From Gammaproteobacteria bacterium UBA7310 (GTDB lineage: Bacteria > Pseudomonadota > Gammaproteobacteria > Pseudomonadales > Ketobacteraceae): DNA of 49,898 nt. Location: contig DKQK01000035.1 of the NCBI GenBank assembly GCA_002471665.1, forward strand, positions 3,131 to 53,028, read 5' to 3'. A program made the position numbers and the translations under genes. Below the pieces are notes generated by a model. That model searched no databases, had not been told where the DNA came from, and saw only the letters and a program-made list of their open reading frames with translations. Positions 1 through 8,105 of this stretch are shown one piece after another; the first letter of the stretch is position 1, and every line of letters starts with the position of its first letter.

Positions 1-19
1 CACCCCTGAAACAAACCGT

Positions 20-48
20 AACCAAGCAGAGTATGGCGCTGCTTGGTT
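20..48. terminator. Inverted repeat upstream of the first gene, possible terminator
   Basis: A perfect 10-bp inverted repeat (AACCAAGCAG / CTGCTTGGTT) with a 9-nt loop. No run of T follows on either strand, so it is a weak candidate for a rho-independent terminator of a gene lying left of the window. The rest of the first 115 bases holds no convincing gene. Confidence 0.3.
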
Positions 49-115
49 AGGTTGCCCTGGCCACGTACCATGCTCTTTTCCCTGATGAGAACAACGCAAC
101 GGACGGGCCCGCACA

Positions 116-745
116 ATGTACTATGGAGAACGACTCAACAGCATCAGCCACCTGATCGGTGCCGTATTGGCGTTGGTGGCCCTGGGGGCGCTACTGACCA
201 TCAGTATTCAGACCGGCGATCCCTGGACCATCATCGGCTTCTCGGTATTCGGCCTCAGCATGGTGTTGCTGTATACCATGTCCACTCTGTACCACAGTTT
301 TCATCCCCCTCATCTGAAAAAGCTGTTTAAACTACTGGATCATGTTTCCATTTACCTGTTGATCGCCGGCAGCTATACGCCGTTTATGCTGGTGAGTATG
401 CGCGAAGGCAATGGCTTGCTGATCCTGGCATTGGTGTGGGGGCTGGCGGTTATCGGCATACTGACAGAGCTGCTGCTGACGGGAAAAGCCGTCAAAGTGG
501 GGCAGATGATCATATATGTGGCCATGGGCTGGGCCTGTACCCTGGATATCGACAACGTCAAGGCGGCCCTGCCTCATGCGGGTTATTTCTGGCTGCTCAC
601 CGGCGGCATCGCCTATACCGCTGGTATCGCTTTTTATCTGGTGGACAAACTGCGCTGGCTGAACCATGCCCACGGTATCTGGCATTTCTTCGTGCTGGTG
701 GGTTCAGCCTCTCATTTTATTGCTATCATAGGTTACGTTCGTTAA
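116..745 (+). CDS. Hemolysin III family (PAQR-type) integral membrane protein
   Basis: A 209-residue polytopic membrane protein with about seven hydrophobic segments, the usual length and topology of bacterial hemolysin III / PAQR proteins. The family signature residues are visible: a histidine in the first helix (SHLIG, residues 11-15), STLYHS near residue 56, DH at 75-76, GSYTP near 85, and a C-terminal HGIWH...SASHF block. In PAQR proteins these His/Asp residues form a metal site in the membrane, and hydrolase activity has been proposed. The name hemolysin is historical and need not describe function. The ribosome-binding site is weak. The next gene follows after 18 bases on the same strand, so the two may be co-transcribed. 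Confidence 0.85.
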   Translation: MYYGERLNSISHLIGAVLALVALGALLTISIQTGDPWTIIGFSVFGLSMVLLYTMSTLYHSFHPPHLKKLFKLLDHVSIYLLIAGSYTPFMLVSMREGNGLLILALVWGLAVIGILTELLLTGKAVKVGQMIIYVAMGWACTLDIDNVKAALPHAGYFWLLTGGIAYTAGIAFYLVDKLRWLNHAHGIWHFFVLVGSASHFIAIIGYVR

Positions 746-763
746 CCGCATTCAGTTCGAAGC

Positions 764-1258
764 ATGCCAGCAGATTTTAACAAAGCCCAGCTACATGACC
801 TTATTCTAAACGCGCTGCAAGGGCTGGTGGACAATGCACAGGCCGCCGTAGACCGTGCTTATGAAGCCGCCACCCATGAAGAAAACATCGCCGAGAACAA
901 ATACGATACGCTGGGATTGGAGGCATCCTATTTAACGCAGGGGCAAAGCCGCCGCTTGGCACAGTGCGAATCGGATCTGGCTGCCTTCAAAGCGCTTACG
1001 CCACGACCATTCAGCGCAAACGACCCCATTACCATTGGCGCCCTGGTGCAGGTGATCGATGACAAAAATCGTGAGCAGGCTTTTTTTCTGGGGCCTTCAG
1101 CCGGCGGTGTAAAAGTACGCTTCCAGGAGTGTGATGTGGTGATGATTACCCCTGAGGCGCCCTTGGGAAAAGCATTACTGAACGGGGCCGTCGGGGATGA
1201 AATTGCCGTCCCCATCAGCGGCAGGGTAGCCCGCTATGAGATTACCCACATCAATTGA
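764..1258 (+). CDS. GreA/GreB family elongation-factor-like protein
   Basis: A 164-residue protein with a charged, helical N-terminal half (about residues 1-80, probably coiled coil) and a C-terminal half resembling the FKBP-like GreA/GreB domain (ITIGALVQV... GDEIAVPISGRVARYEITHI). True GreA and GreB rescue backtracked RNA polymerase by inserting the coiled-coil tip into the secondary channel. This protein diverges in the N-terminal arm, and I do not see the usual acidic tip clearly, so it may bind RNA polymerase without supporting cleavage, as in Rnk/GreB-like relatives. It follows the hemolysin III gene closely and converges on the GlxA-type regulator gene. Confidence 0.65.
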   Translation: MPADFNKAQLHDLILNALQGLVDNAQAAVDRAYEAATHEENIAENKYDTLGLEASYLTQGQSRRLAQCESDLAAFKALTPRPFSANDPITIGALVQVIDDKNREQAFFLGPSAGGVKVRFQECDVVMITPEAPLGKALLNGAVGDEIAVPISGRVARYEITHIN

Positions 1259-1283
1259 TATCCATATTGCACCTATCTTTTCT

Positions 1284-2336
1284 TTATCGTTTGCGCAATA
1301 ACTCTCTCAGCCCGAGAAACTTGCGCCGATACTGTGCCGGTGTTAACCCCACCTTTTTCTGGAACTTCAAATTAAAAAAACTGGCATCCTGATATCCCAC
1401 CGTTTCTGCCACGGCTTCGATCGGAATCGTAGTGGTTTCCAACAGTTGCTTTGCCTCTTCAATACGAAGATTCAGGATATATTCAATGGGGGTCATTCCG
1501 GTTGCGTTCTTAAAACGCCGGATATAGGAGCGCTCTGACAAGCCGCTGTTTTTAATGGCTGCATTTACAGGAGCGGACTGGTCGTAATTCTGCGCCAGCC
1601 AGACCTGGCTCTCAGCAATGACCGCATCATCATTCTGCCGCTTGCTGCACAAATAAGAGAATGCATGCTGACTGCTTTCATGCCATTCCACCAAATACAA
1701 TTTGGCGATCCTGATCGCTTCATCCATACCGATGAAGCGGGCAATCAGATACAACCCCAGGTCCATCCAGGTGGTGCCACCACCGGCCATCATCAGGCGC
1801 TGACCTTCTCCCGTGGCAATAAAAGCACGATTACCCTGCACCTTCACCGCGGGATAACGTCGCGCCAAGCCCTCGGTAAAACCCCAGTGGCTTGTGGTTT
1901 CTTTCCCATCCAGCAAACCGGCCTCCGCCAACAACAGGGCTCCGGTACAAGCGGTGGCAATGACACCGCCATTGGCCCAATAACGCTGCAGCCATTGGAT
2001 CTCGGCGCTATAGCGCGAGTCCAGCCCGGTATGGGGATCGATAAACATTTCCAGGATGCAGATGGCATCAGGATGATATTCCTCTGTCAGCGCACGATGC
2101 GGACGCAACCAACCCTGATTGACCGTCTGCATCTCTTCGCCGGTGAGGGATACAATGGTGGGTTTGATCGCAGCTTCACCCATGACCCCTTCTGTAACGA
2201 AAGACCAGTCACGCCCCACTGAGGCCAGCAGGTCATTCATCCCGAACACCGTGGAAAGCGTTGCCTCCGGGGTCGCCAGAATCGCTATTTCGATGATTGG
2301 CTTGGTGGCATCGGGGCCTGTCTTGGGATTGGGCAT
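1284..2336 (-). CDS. GlxA-type transcriptional regulator (DJ-1/PfpI + AraC HTH)
   Basis: About 350 residues with two domains. The N-terminal two thirds is a DJ-1/PfpI-like amidotransferase fold, with a nucleophile-elbow-like segment (IATACTGALLLAEAGLLDG). The last ~100 residues are an AraC/XylS double helix-turn-helix ending in QYRRKF. GlxA-family regulators usually sense small metabolites; the ligand here cannot be read. I start at the ATG giving MPNPKTGPD because the 25 residues upstream read like leader DNA. The gene is divergent from the NnrU/MddA-like and monooxygenase pair, so control of those genes is a reasonable guess, unproven. In glutamine-amidotransferase relatives the elbow cysteine is catalytic; in this family the domain is mostly regulatory. 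Confidence 0.85.
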   Translation of the reverse strand: MPNPKTGPDATKPIIEIAILATPEATLSTVFGMNDLLASVGRDWSFVTEGVMGEAAIKPTIVSLTGEEMQTVNQGWLRPHRALTEEYHPDAICILEMFIDPHTGLDSRYSAEIQWLQRYWANGGVIATACTGALLLAEAGLLDGKETTSHWGFTEGLARRYPAVKVQGNRAFIATGEGQRLMMAGGGTTWMDLGLYLIARFIGMDEAIRIAKLYLVEWHESSQHAFSYLCSKRQNDDAVIAESQVWLAQNYDQSAPVNAAIKNSGLSERSYIRRFKNATGMTPIEYILNLRIEEAKQLLETTTIPIEAVAETVGYQDASFFNLKFQKKVGLTPAQYRRKFLGLRELLRKR

Positions 2337-2539
2337 AACGCAGCGTGCAACACAATGTGATTGATCGTGGCTGTTAGAATCGCACGATTCATTCCGCAAC
2401 CAAAGTATCATTTGGCAGATTTCACTGGTTTTCGTAAATTATGACGTCATCTATTTATCGGTCGCCGCTCTATGATGTCCCACTCTGGCAAGCGCCAGCA
2501 CGTTACACCGTTACCTTACAAACATTAGAGATGGACATC

Positions 2540-3277
2540 ATGAAGAAGATTACGCTCCTCAGCTATGCGCTGATCGCCTATACCGTGGGTATGGCATCAC
2601 TCCTGTATTTAATGGGATTTTTAATCAATCTGTATGTGCCAAAGAGCATTGATAGTGGAACAACAGAAGGCTTATGGTTACCCCTTTTCAGCAATATGGG
2701 TTTGCTGGTGGCCTACTTTGCCATTCACTCGGTCATGGCCCGGCCCTGGTTCAAGGCCGCCTGGCAACGGATTATTCCTGCCGGCACCGAACGCAGTACG
2801 TACATCCTGATATCCGGGGTTACGGTCTTCCTGCTGGTGCTCTTATGGCAACCTTTGACTACGACGATCTGGTTAACGGAGAACCCCATCGCCCGTAATC
2901 TCATCATAACCCTCTATCTGGGCGGATGGACCCTCATGACTCTGGCGACCTTTAACATCAACCACTTCGCTTTTTTCGGGCTGCAACAGGCCTGGGCCAG
3001 CCTGCGGTCACAGCGCCAGCAATCGCCGGGATTCAGTGCACGATACCTCTATGCACTCACCCGCCACCCCATCAGTTTGGGGTGGTTGATTGTGATGTGG
3101 GCGACTCCAGCGATGAGCCTTGGGCATCTATTGATGGCCATTGTTGCAACGCTGTACATCTTCATCATCACACCGGTGGAGGAAGCCGACCTGGTCGCGG
3201 AGATCGGTGATGACTATCGGCACTACCAGCAGACCGTCCGTCGCTTCCTGCCAATACCGAAAAAAGTAGCGCAATGA
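2540..3277 (+). CDS. NnrU/MddA-like membrane methyltransferase-family protein
   Basis: A ~245-residue membrane protein with five or six hydrophobic helices and the C-terminal signature of the isoprenylcysteine-methyltransferase-like superfamily (LTRHPISLGWLIVMWATP, then EEADLVAEIGDDYRHYQ). This pattern matches NnrU-family proteins, some of which are methanethiol S-methyltransferases (MddA, making dimethyl sulfide from methanethiol and SAM). The RHP and EE...Y..Y residues in the last third are those expected to hold SAM. Two in-frame ATGs lie nine bases apart; the downstream one has a better-spaced AGAG/GGA element. The FAD monooxygenase gene follows after 10 bases, so the two form a probable operon. 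Methanethiol as substrate is inference. Confidence 0.7.
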   Translation: MKKITLLSYALIAYTVGMASLLYLMGFLINLYVPKSIDSGTTEGLWLPLFSNMGLLVAYFAIHSVMARPWFKAAWQRIIPAGTERSTYILISGVTVFLLVLLWQPLTTTIWLTENPIARNLIITLYLGGWTLMTLATFNINHFAFFGLQQAWASLRSQRQQSPGFSARYLYALTRHPISLGWLIVMWATPAMSLGHLLMAIVATLYIFIITPVEEADLVAEIGDDYRHYQQTVRRFLPIPKKVAQ

Positions 3278-3287
3278 GGAAACCAAC

Positions 3288-4421
3288 ATGATTGCAACCA
3301 AACCCTTGCAGGAGGTTATTATCCTCGGCGCCGGCACCTCCGGCCTGTCCATTGCCAGATGTCTGCTGGACAAAGGCATCAAGCCACTGCTGCTGGAAGC
3401 ATCCGATGCGGTGGCTGCATCCTGGCGCAAGCGTCATCCACAGTTATCACTCAACACCCACCGTACGTTGTCGTCCCTACCGGGAAAAGCGATCGACAAA
3501 CGATTGGGGGGCTTTATAAAAAGGGATGATTATGTGACTTATGTGGAAACCTATGCACAGGAACTGATACATTCACACGGCCTGGAGATCAGGTTCAATA
3601 CACCGGTTGAGCGCATTGACGCATCGGACAAAGGCTGGCAGGTCATCACAAACCAACAACCATTCACCACCAAATGCCTGGTGGTGGCCACCGGCACCGA
3701 TCGCGAACCCTACCTGCCAACCTGGAATGGCCAGGAAACCTTTACCGGCTGCGTCACCCATGCCGCCCATGTGGGCCATATGGAACGCTATGATAACCAG
3801 AATGTGGTGGTGGTCGGTGGCGCCAACTCCGGTATTGATATTGCCAATCACCTGTGCAAACGGGGGCGTTATAAATCACTCACCGTTTCCATGCGTAATG
3901 GTTCCCATCTACTGCCCACCTACATTGCGGGTATTCCCACCCAGCTATCCGGCCCATTACTTGCCAGGCTGCCGTTGCGGGCCCAGGACGTTTTGGCAAA
4001 TCTGTTTTCCCGATTGTGTTTTGGGGATTTGACCAAATATGGCATGAAAACGCCCAGCACCGGGGTCGCCACCCGCTTGGCTCAATCCAAAGTGGCGCCC
4101 GGTTTTGATGATGGGTTCGTCAACGCGCTGAAAACCAATGCATTGAGCGTGGCCCCGGAGATTGCGCATATCAATGTAGATCAAGTGACGTTTAAAGATG
4201 GCCGCCAGACGAAAGCTGATCATATTATTTGTGCCACCGGCTATCGCACCGGCCTGGAAAAATTGCTGCCCGGGGAATGTGTATTGGAAAACGATCGCTA
4301 CCAGAACGCCACCGGGCTCTGGGTGTTTGGCATGACACCCAAAATTGAAGGCAGCATCTATGCCCGAGCGGTTGAGGCTGAGGCATTGTCTGCGGCCATT
4401 AGAAAACAGTTGGCGGCATAA
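3288..4421 (+). CDS. FAD/NAD(P)-dependent flavin monooxygenase-like oxidoreductase
   Basis: 377 residues with two Rossmann dinucleotide-binding motifs: GAGTSG near residue 15 (FAD) and VVGGANSG near residue 180 (NAD(P)H). A late ATGYRTG motif typical of flavin-containing and related monooxygenases is also present. The block after the first Rossmann motif (ASWRKRHPQLSLNTHR) resembles the FMO/Baeyer-Villiger group, including ArsO-like and putative flavoprotein monooxygenases. It starts 10 bases after the NnrU/MddA-like gene, with AGGA upstream, and ends before a strong hairpin terminator. The substrate is unknown. Pairing with a sulfur-methyltransferase-like membrane protein would fit oxidation of a small sulfur or amine compound, but that is a guess. 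Confidence 0.8.
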   Translation: MIATKPLQEVIILGAGTSGLSIARCLLDKGIKPLLLEASDAVAASWRKRHPQLSLNTHRTLSSLPGKAIDKRLGGFIKRDDYVTYVETYAQELIHSHGLEIRFNTPVERIDASDKGWQVITNQQPFTTKCLVVATGTDREPYLPTWNGQETFTGCVTHAAHVGHMERYDNQNVVVVGGANSGIDIANHLCKRGRYKSLTVSMRNGSHLLPTYIAGIPTQLSGPLLARLPLRAQDVLANLFSRLCFGDLTKYGMKTPSTGVATRLAQSKVAPGFDDGFVNALKTNALSVAPEIAHINVDQVTFKDGRQTKADHIICATGYRTGLEKLLPGECVLENDRYQNATGLWVFGMTPKIEGSIYARAVEAEALSAAIRKQLAA

Positions 4422-4447
4422 CCGCCCGCAGGATTTCCCATAGCAAC

Positions 4448-4479
4448 AAGCCGGGGCTAAACACCCGGCTTGAATTTTT
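4448..4479 (+). terminator. Rho-independent terminator after the monooxygenase gene
   Basis: Eight-base-pair stem AAGCCGGG / CCCGGCTT with an 8-nt loop followed by GAATTTTTC on the plus strand. It lies between the monooxygenase gene and the convergent lpxC-like gene. Confidence 0.8.
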
Positions 4480-4486
4480 CTCCCTT

Positions 4487-5437
4487 TCAAATCGACTCCA
4501 GCATTTCCTCATAGGTCGAATCATCAATCATGCTGCCCCACTGTTCGGTGGCCTCGCGCACTGTGGTCAGCGTCCAAAAGCGGCTGTTGCGCATCAGGTT
4601 ACGCAGCACCTGGTTATTCAGGTGGTGGCCACTGCAGTGTCCCACAAAGCGACCGAAGATGGGCGCACCGGCCAAAGCCAGATCGCCAACAGCATCCAAC
4701 AGTTTATGGCGCACAAATTCATCCTGATAGCGCAGCCCATCCTCGTTGACCACATCATCACCGGCCACCAGAATGGCGTTGCGTAATGACCCTCCCCGGG
4801 CCAGGCCCAGGGACTGCAGAGTGGCCAGCTGGTCTTCAAAGCCAAAGGTACGGGCAGCCGCAATCTGCGAGCTGAACAGCGCTTCGGTCAGTGGCATTGA
4901 GTAGTTCTGCTTGCCGATGATTCTGGATTTGAAATCGATGGTGACATCAAACCAGGGCCGTGGACAGGGCATAAACCCGGCGTATTTATCTCGCTCGTGG
5001 GTCCATACCGGATTGGTGATCACCAGGGCTCTGCGCTCTTGCCGCTGCGGTATCAACCCTTCTGCCTGAATCCTTTCCACAAAGGTTTTGGCGCTGCCAT
5101 CCATGATGGGCACTTCCGGGCCGTCAATCAGAATGCGGGCGTTGTCCACTGCACAGGCCGCCAGCGCAGCCATCAGATGCTCGATGGTACTCACTGATAT
5201 ACCAAAGCCATTGGTTACCGTGGTGGAAAGCCGGGTATCGGTTACGCTATGCCAGCGTGCGGCAATCACCTGTTGCCCCGGCTCCACATCCAGGCGCTCA
5301 AAAACATATCCACTATCGGTCTCCGCCGGCAGCAAGGTCATACTGGCCGGCTTGCCGCTGTGCAATCCGCGGCCCACAAAGTGCACCGGGCCCGCCAGAG
5401 TGTGCTGATAATAAGGGGTGTGTTGCGTTAGGTTCAT
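4487..5437 (-). CDS. lpxC: UDP-3-O-acyl-N-acetylglucosamine deacetylase (LpxC), stand-alone copy
   Basis: 316 residues covering the full LpxC fold. LpxC removes the acetyl group from UDP-3-O-acyl-GlcNAc, the committed step of lipid A synthesis, using a zinc ion. Catalytic elements are all present: EH at residues 86-87 (STIEHLMAAL), RTFGF near 196, HKxxD at 244-248 and SGHHLNN with the general-acid His near 271. The gene stands alone between unrelated genes, whereas gammaproteobacterial lpxC normally follows ftsZ in the division cluster. Several stretches (GRGLHSGKPASMTLLP, LAGAPIFGR) look more like alphaproteobacterial LpxC. It may therefore be a second, transferred copy with a specialised role. 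GAGG precedes the ATG at good spacing. Confidence 0.9.
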   Translation of the reverse strand: MNLTQHTPYYQHTLAGPVHFVGRGLHSGKPASMTLLPAETDSGYVFERLDVEPGQQVIAARWHSVTDTRLSTTVTNGFGISVSTIEHLMAALAACAVDNARILIDGPEVPIMDGSAKTFVERIQAEGLIPQRQERRALVITNPVWTHERDKYAGFMPCPRPWFDVTIDFKSRIIGKQNYSMPLTEALFSSQIAAARTFGFEDQLATLQSLGLARGGSLRNAILVAGDDVVNEDGLRYQDEFVRHKLLDAVGDLALAGAPIFGRFVGHCSGHHLNNQVLRNLMRNSRFWTLTTVREATEQWGSMIDDSTYEEMLESI

Positions 5438-5583
5438 AACCCGTTCCTCGTGTTTGATTGACTGAGTTCAGGTTACGAAAATGCCGGTGGGCTTACTGGT
5501 CCGCCTGCGCCAAGGTCTTGTCCGTTGTTTGTCATTTCCCGCCAAGTGTTTATCCTTGTCTGAAACACCGGGGAGATACCTTT

Positions 5584-6600
5584 GTGCCAGCCTCCACACT
5601 CAGCTCCTGGGCATTGCTCGTCTGGGAAGAACTCAACGCCCGCCAGCTGGATGCCCAGGCGATTTTCCAGGCGGCGGGATTGGCCCCCTCCAAGTTGAGC
5701 AACACCGTCGCCCGCTTCCCCCTGGCCAACATGACCCAGTTGTGGGATTTGGCGGCTCAGGCCAGTGGCGACGACGGCTTTGGCATCGCCGCCGGCGGAC
5801 GCTGGAACCCCACCACCTTTCACGCCCTGGGCTTTGCCTGGCTGGCCAGTAACTCCCTGGGGGAAGCCTTGCACCGTATGGCCCGCTATGGCCGCTTCCT
5901 GAACGACGGCCTGGATTACAGCTTGCTCTCGGAGCAGGTACGCTACCGTTTCCGCATCACCATCAGCCGCGACCGGCAGCAGGTGGCGGCCAATGGTCCG
6001 TCCTCCGATGCCGGTATCGTGGCGCTGTTGAAAATGTGCCGCCAATTGCTGGGGGAGGGTTTCAGCCCCATGGAGATCACCTGCCCCCACGCCCCGAACG
6101 GCGCCAGTATTCTATTGGAGCGCATCGCCCGCTGCCCCATCCGCTATGGTCAGGAATACATCGAACTGGTGATTGATCGCCATGATATGGAACGCAAGTT
6201 GCCCAGCGGCAACGACGAACTGACCCAGGCCCATGAGCAGATAATTCTCAAACACATGGCAAGCCTGAACCAGGAACAGCTGTCGGCCCGGGTTCAGCTC
6301 GCCATCCTGGAGCAGTTGCCGTCGGGGAACATCAAGGAAGCGGATATCGCCGCACACTTGGGATTGAGTGCCCGCACCCTGCAACGCCGCCTGCTGGAGG
6401 AAGGGGTCAGCTTTCAGAACCTGTTACAGGCGTCCAGGCAGACTCTGGCGGGGCAGTATATTCGTGATGAACACCTTTCCATCAGCGAAATTGCCTACCT
6501 GTTGGGATTCTCTGAACAGGCCAATTTCACCCGCGCCTTCAAGCGCTGGTACGGGGTATCACCGACGCAATTTCGCGCCGATGCGGCAGTGGCCAGCTAG
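5584..6600 (+). CDS. AraC-family transcriptional regulator (arabinose-binding-like N domain)
   Basis: About 338 residues from a GTG start chosen because GGGGAG sits eight bases upstream; the longer in-frame extension reads as non-coding. The N-terminal ~200 residues match the AraC_N-like ligand domain found in OruR/ArgR-type regulators (ALGFAWLASNSLGEAL... ARYGRFLNDG). The C-terminal ~100 residues are the double helix-turn-helix DNA-binding domain (LSARTLQRRL ... ISEIAYLLGFSEQANFTRAF). It is divergent from lpxC and convergent with the HIT-protein gene. The ligand and targets are unknown; regulation of the neighbouring lpxC-like gene is possible from the shared intergenic region but not shown. 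Confidence 0.88.
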   Translation: MPASTLSSWALLVWEELNARQLDAQAIFQAAGLAPSKLSNTVARFPLANMTQLWDLAAQASGDDGFGIAAGGRWNPTTFHALGFAWLASNSLGEALHRMARYGRFLNDGLDYSLLSEQVRYRFRITISRDRQQVAANGPSSDAGIVALLKMCRQLLGEGFSPMEITCPHAPNGASILLERIARCPIRYGQEYIELVIDRHDMERKLPSGNDELTQAHEQIILKHMASLNQEQLSARVQLAILEQLPSGNIKEADIAAHLGLSARTLQRRLLEEGVSFQNLLQASRQTLAGQYIRDEHLSISEIAYLLGFSEQANFTRAFKRWYGVSPTQFRADAAVAS

Positions 6601-6626
6601 CCCCCGGCCTTACCGTTACACCCCAC

Positions 6627-7049
6627 TCAATCCAGCGCTGCAATAATGCGGTCTGCGAAGCCCTGCAGCACGGTTTGATCGGCCATCTGTGCCGCATGCT
6701 TGCTGGTGCGCAGGGTTTGAATGGAAGTGGGCAGTAAATGGAAATGCAGGTGGGGCACCGTCTGCCCCGCGGATTCACCGCTGAGCTGGAACATCATGAT
6801 GCCTTCGGTACTGAAGGCTTTTTGCAGGGCATTGCCCACTTTCTTCATGGTAATAAAGCAGGCTTCATAATGGCTGGCGGGCAAATCAAACAGGGTCACT
6901 GCCTCCACCTTGGGAATCACCAGGGTGTGGCCATCGGTTTGCGGCATGATGTCCATAAACGCCAGGGTTAAGTCATCTTCATACACTTTAATGCAGGGCA
7001 GCTCGCCGCGCAGGATTTTGGCGAATATGTTCTGATTGTCGTAAGCCAT
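6627..7049 (-). CDS. HIT family nucleotide hydrolase
   Basis: A 140-residue histidine-triad protein with the defining motif VPHLHFHLLP (His-x-His-x-His) near residue 100 and the upstream DIMPQTDGHTLVIPK block that shapes the nucleotide pocket. HIT proteins of this branch (HinT/Fhit-like) hydrolyse nucleoside phosphoramidates or dinucleoside polyphosphates in the cytoplasm. The ATG giving MAYDNQN is preferred over a TTG two codons earlier because CGAGG lies at normal distance. It converges on the AraC-family gene with 26 bases between the stops. Confidence 0.9.
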   Translation of the reverse strand: MAYDNQNIFAKILRGELPCIKVYEDDLTLAFMDIMPQTDGHTLVIPKVEAVTLFDLPASHYEACFITMKKVGNALQKAFSTEGIMMFQLSGESAGQTVPHLHFHLLPTSIQTLRTSKHAAQMADQTVLQGFADRIIAALD

Positions 7050-7236
7050 GATCAAACCTCGGGTAAAAGATAATTGCAGCGGGTGCTTAGGCTAGCGCGA
7101 ACCGGAACAGAACTGCAACCTCCACTTGAGCACCACTGCTGGAGTTAAAATCAAACTGAATCTATGGCATAGTGACAGGCTCCCATGATCCAATCCCGAC
7201 TGTCTCTGATATTGCCTCCTGCGCAAGGAACTGCTT

Positions 7237-8034
7237 ATGAGCAATCAATCTGATCTCCCCAAAACCGTTTTGATCACCGGTGCCTCCGCCGGCATCGGCA
7301 AAGAACTGGCCCACGTATTCGCCCGCCATCAATTCGATGTCATTCTGGTGGCCCGCCGCCAGGACAAACTGGAAGCGGTGGCGGCGGACATTAAACAGCG
7401 ATACGGTCAAATGGCCTATGTGCTGACGGAAAACCTGGCCGATCCCGCTGCCCCCCAGCGCATATTCGACTGGTGCCAGGAACACAAGCTGGCGGTGGAT
7501 GCCCTGGTGAATAACGCCGGCTACGCCCTGCATTCAGAGTTTCTGGAAGCATCCTGGCAATCCCATCTGGATTTCATGCAGGTACTGAACATCAGTGTGG
7601 TCCATCTTTGCCATCTGTTTGCTCCGGCCATGAAAGAACGGGGTTACGGACGCATTATCAACCTGGCCTCGATTGCGGCCTGGTCCCCACAATTGAAAGG
7701 CAATCTGTACGGTGCCGCCAAATCCTTTATCGTCGACTTCAGTCAGGCCATCGACCTGGAACTGCAACCCCACGGCGTGCATTGCACTGCCCTCTGCCCG
7801 GGGTTTACCTTCAGTGAGTTCCATGACGTAATGGGAACCCGCGGCCAGGTCAGCAAGTTGCCGCGGTTTCTGTGGATGACGGCCGACGAAGTGGCCCAGG
7901 AGGGCTTCAACGCGGTTATGGAAGGCAAATCCGTGCACGTCACCGGACGCGTTAATCAGGGCCTGACCCAGGTCATGTCCATGCTGCCGTCATCGGTTAA
8001 ACATTACCTGTCCAAACAGCAAAAAGTGATGTAA
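7237..8034 (+). CDS. SDR-family NAD(P)-dependent oxidoreductase
   Basis: 265 residues of classical short-chain dehydrogenase type: TGASAGIG cofactor motif near residue 15, NNAG near 92, catalytic Ser in NLASIAAWS and YGAAK holding the catalytic Tyr and Lys. The sequence after the motif (VARRQDKLEAV) with basic residues suggests NADP preference. AAGGA lies eight bases before the ATG. Substrate unknown. The C-terminal part resembles SDRs acting on acyl or steroid-like substrates, which is only a family impression. The integron-integrase-like gene follows about 70 bases downstream on the same strand. Confidence 0.88.
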   Translation: MSNQSDLPKTVLITGASAGIGKELAHVFARHQFDVILVARRQDKLEAVAADIKQRYGQMAYVLTENLADPAAPQRIFDWCQEHKLAVDALVNNAGYALHSEFLEASWQSHLDFMQVLNISVVHLCHLFAPAMKERGYGRIINLASIAAWSPQLKGNLYGAAKSFIVDFSQAIDLELQPHGVHCTALCPGFTFSEFHDVMGTRGQVSKLPRFLWMTADEVAQEGFNAVMEGKSVHVTGRVNQGLTQVMSMLPSSVKHYLSKQQKVM

Positions 8035-8105
8035 TACCCATAATCGCGGTTGACCACCCCCGCATGTTACTGTAATTATATACAGCACTTAACTCATGCT
8101 GCGGG

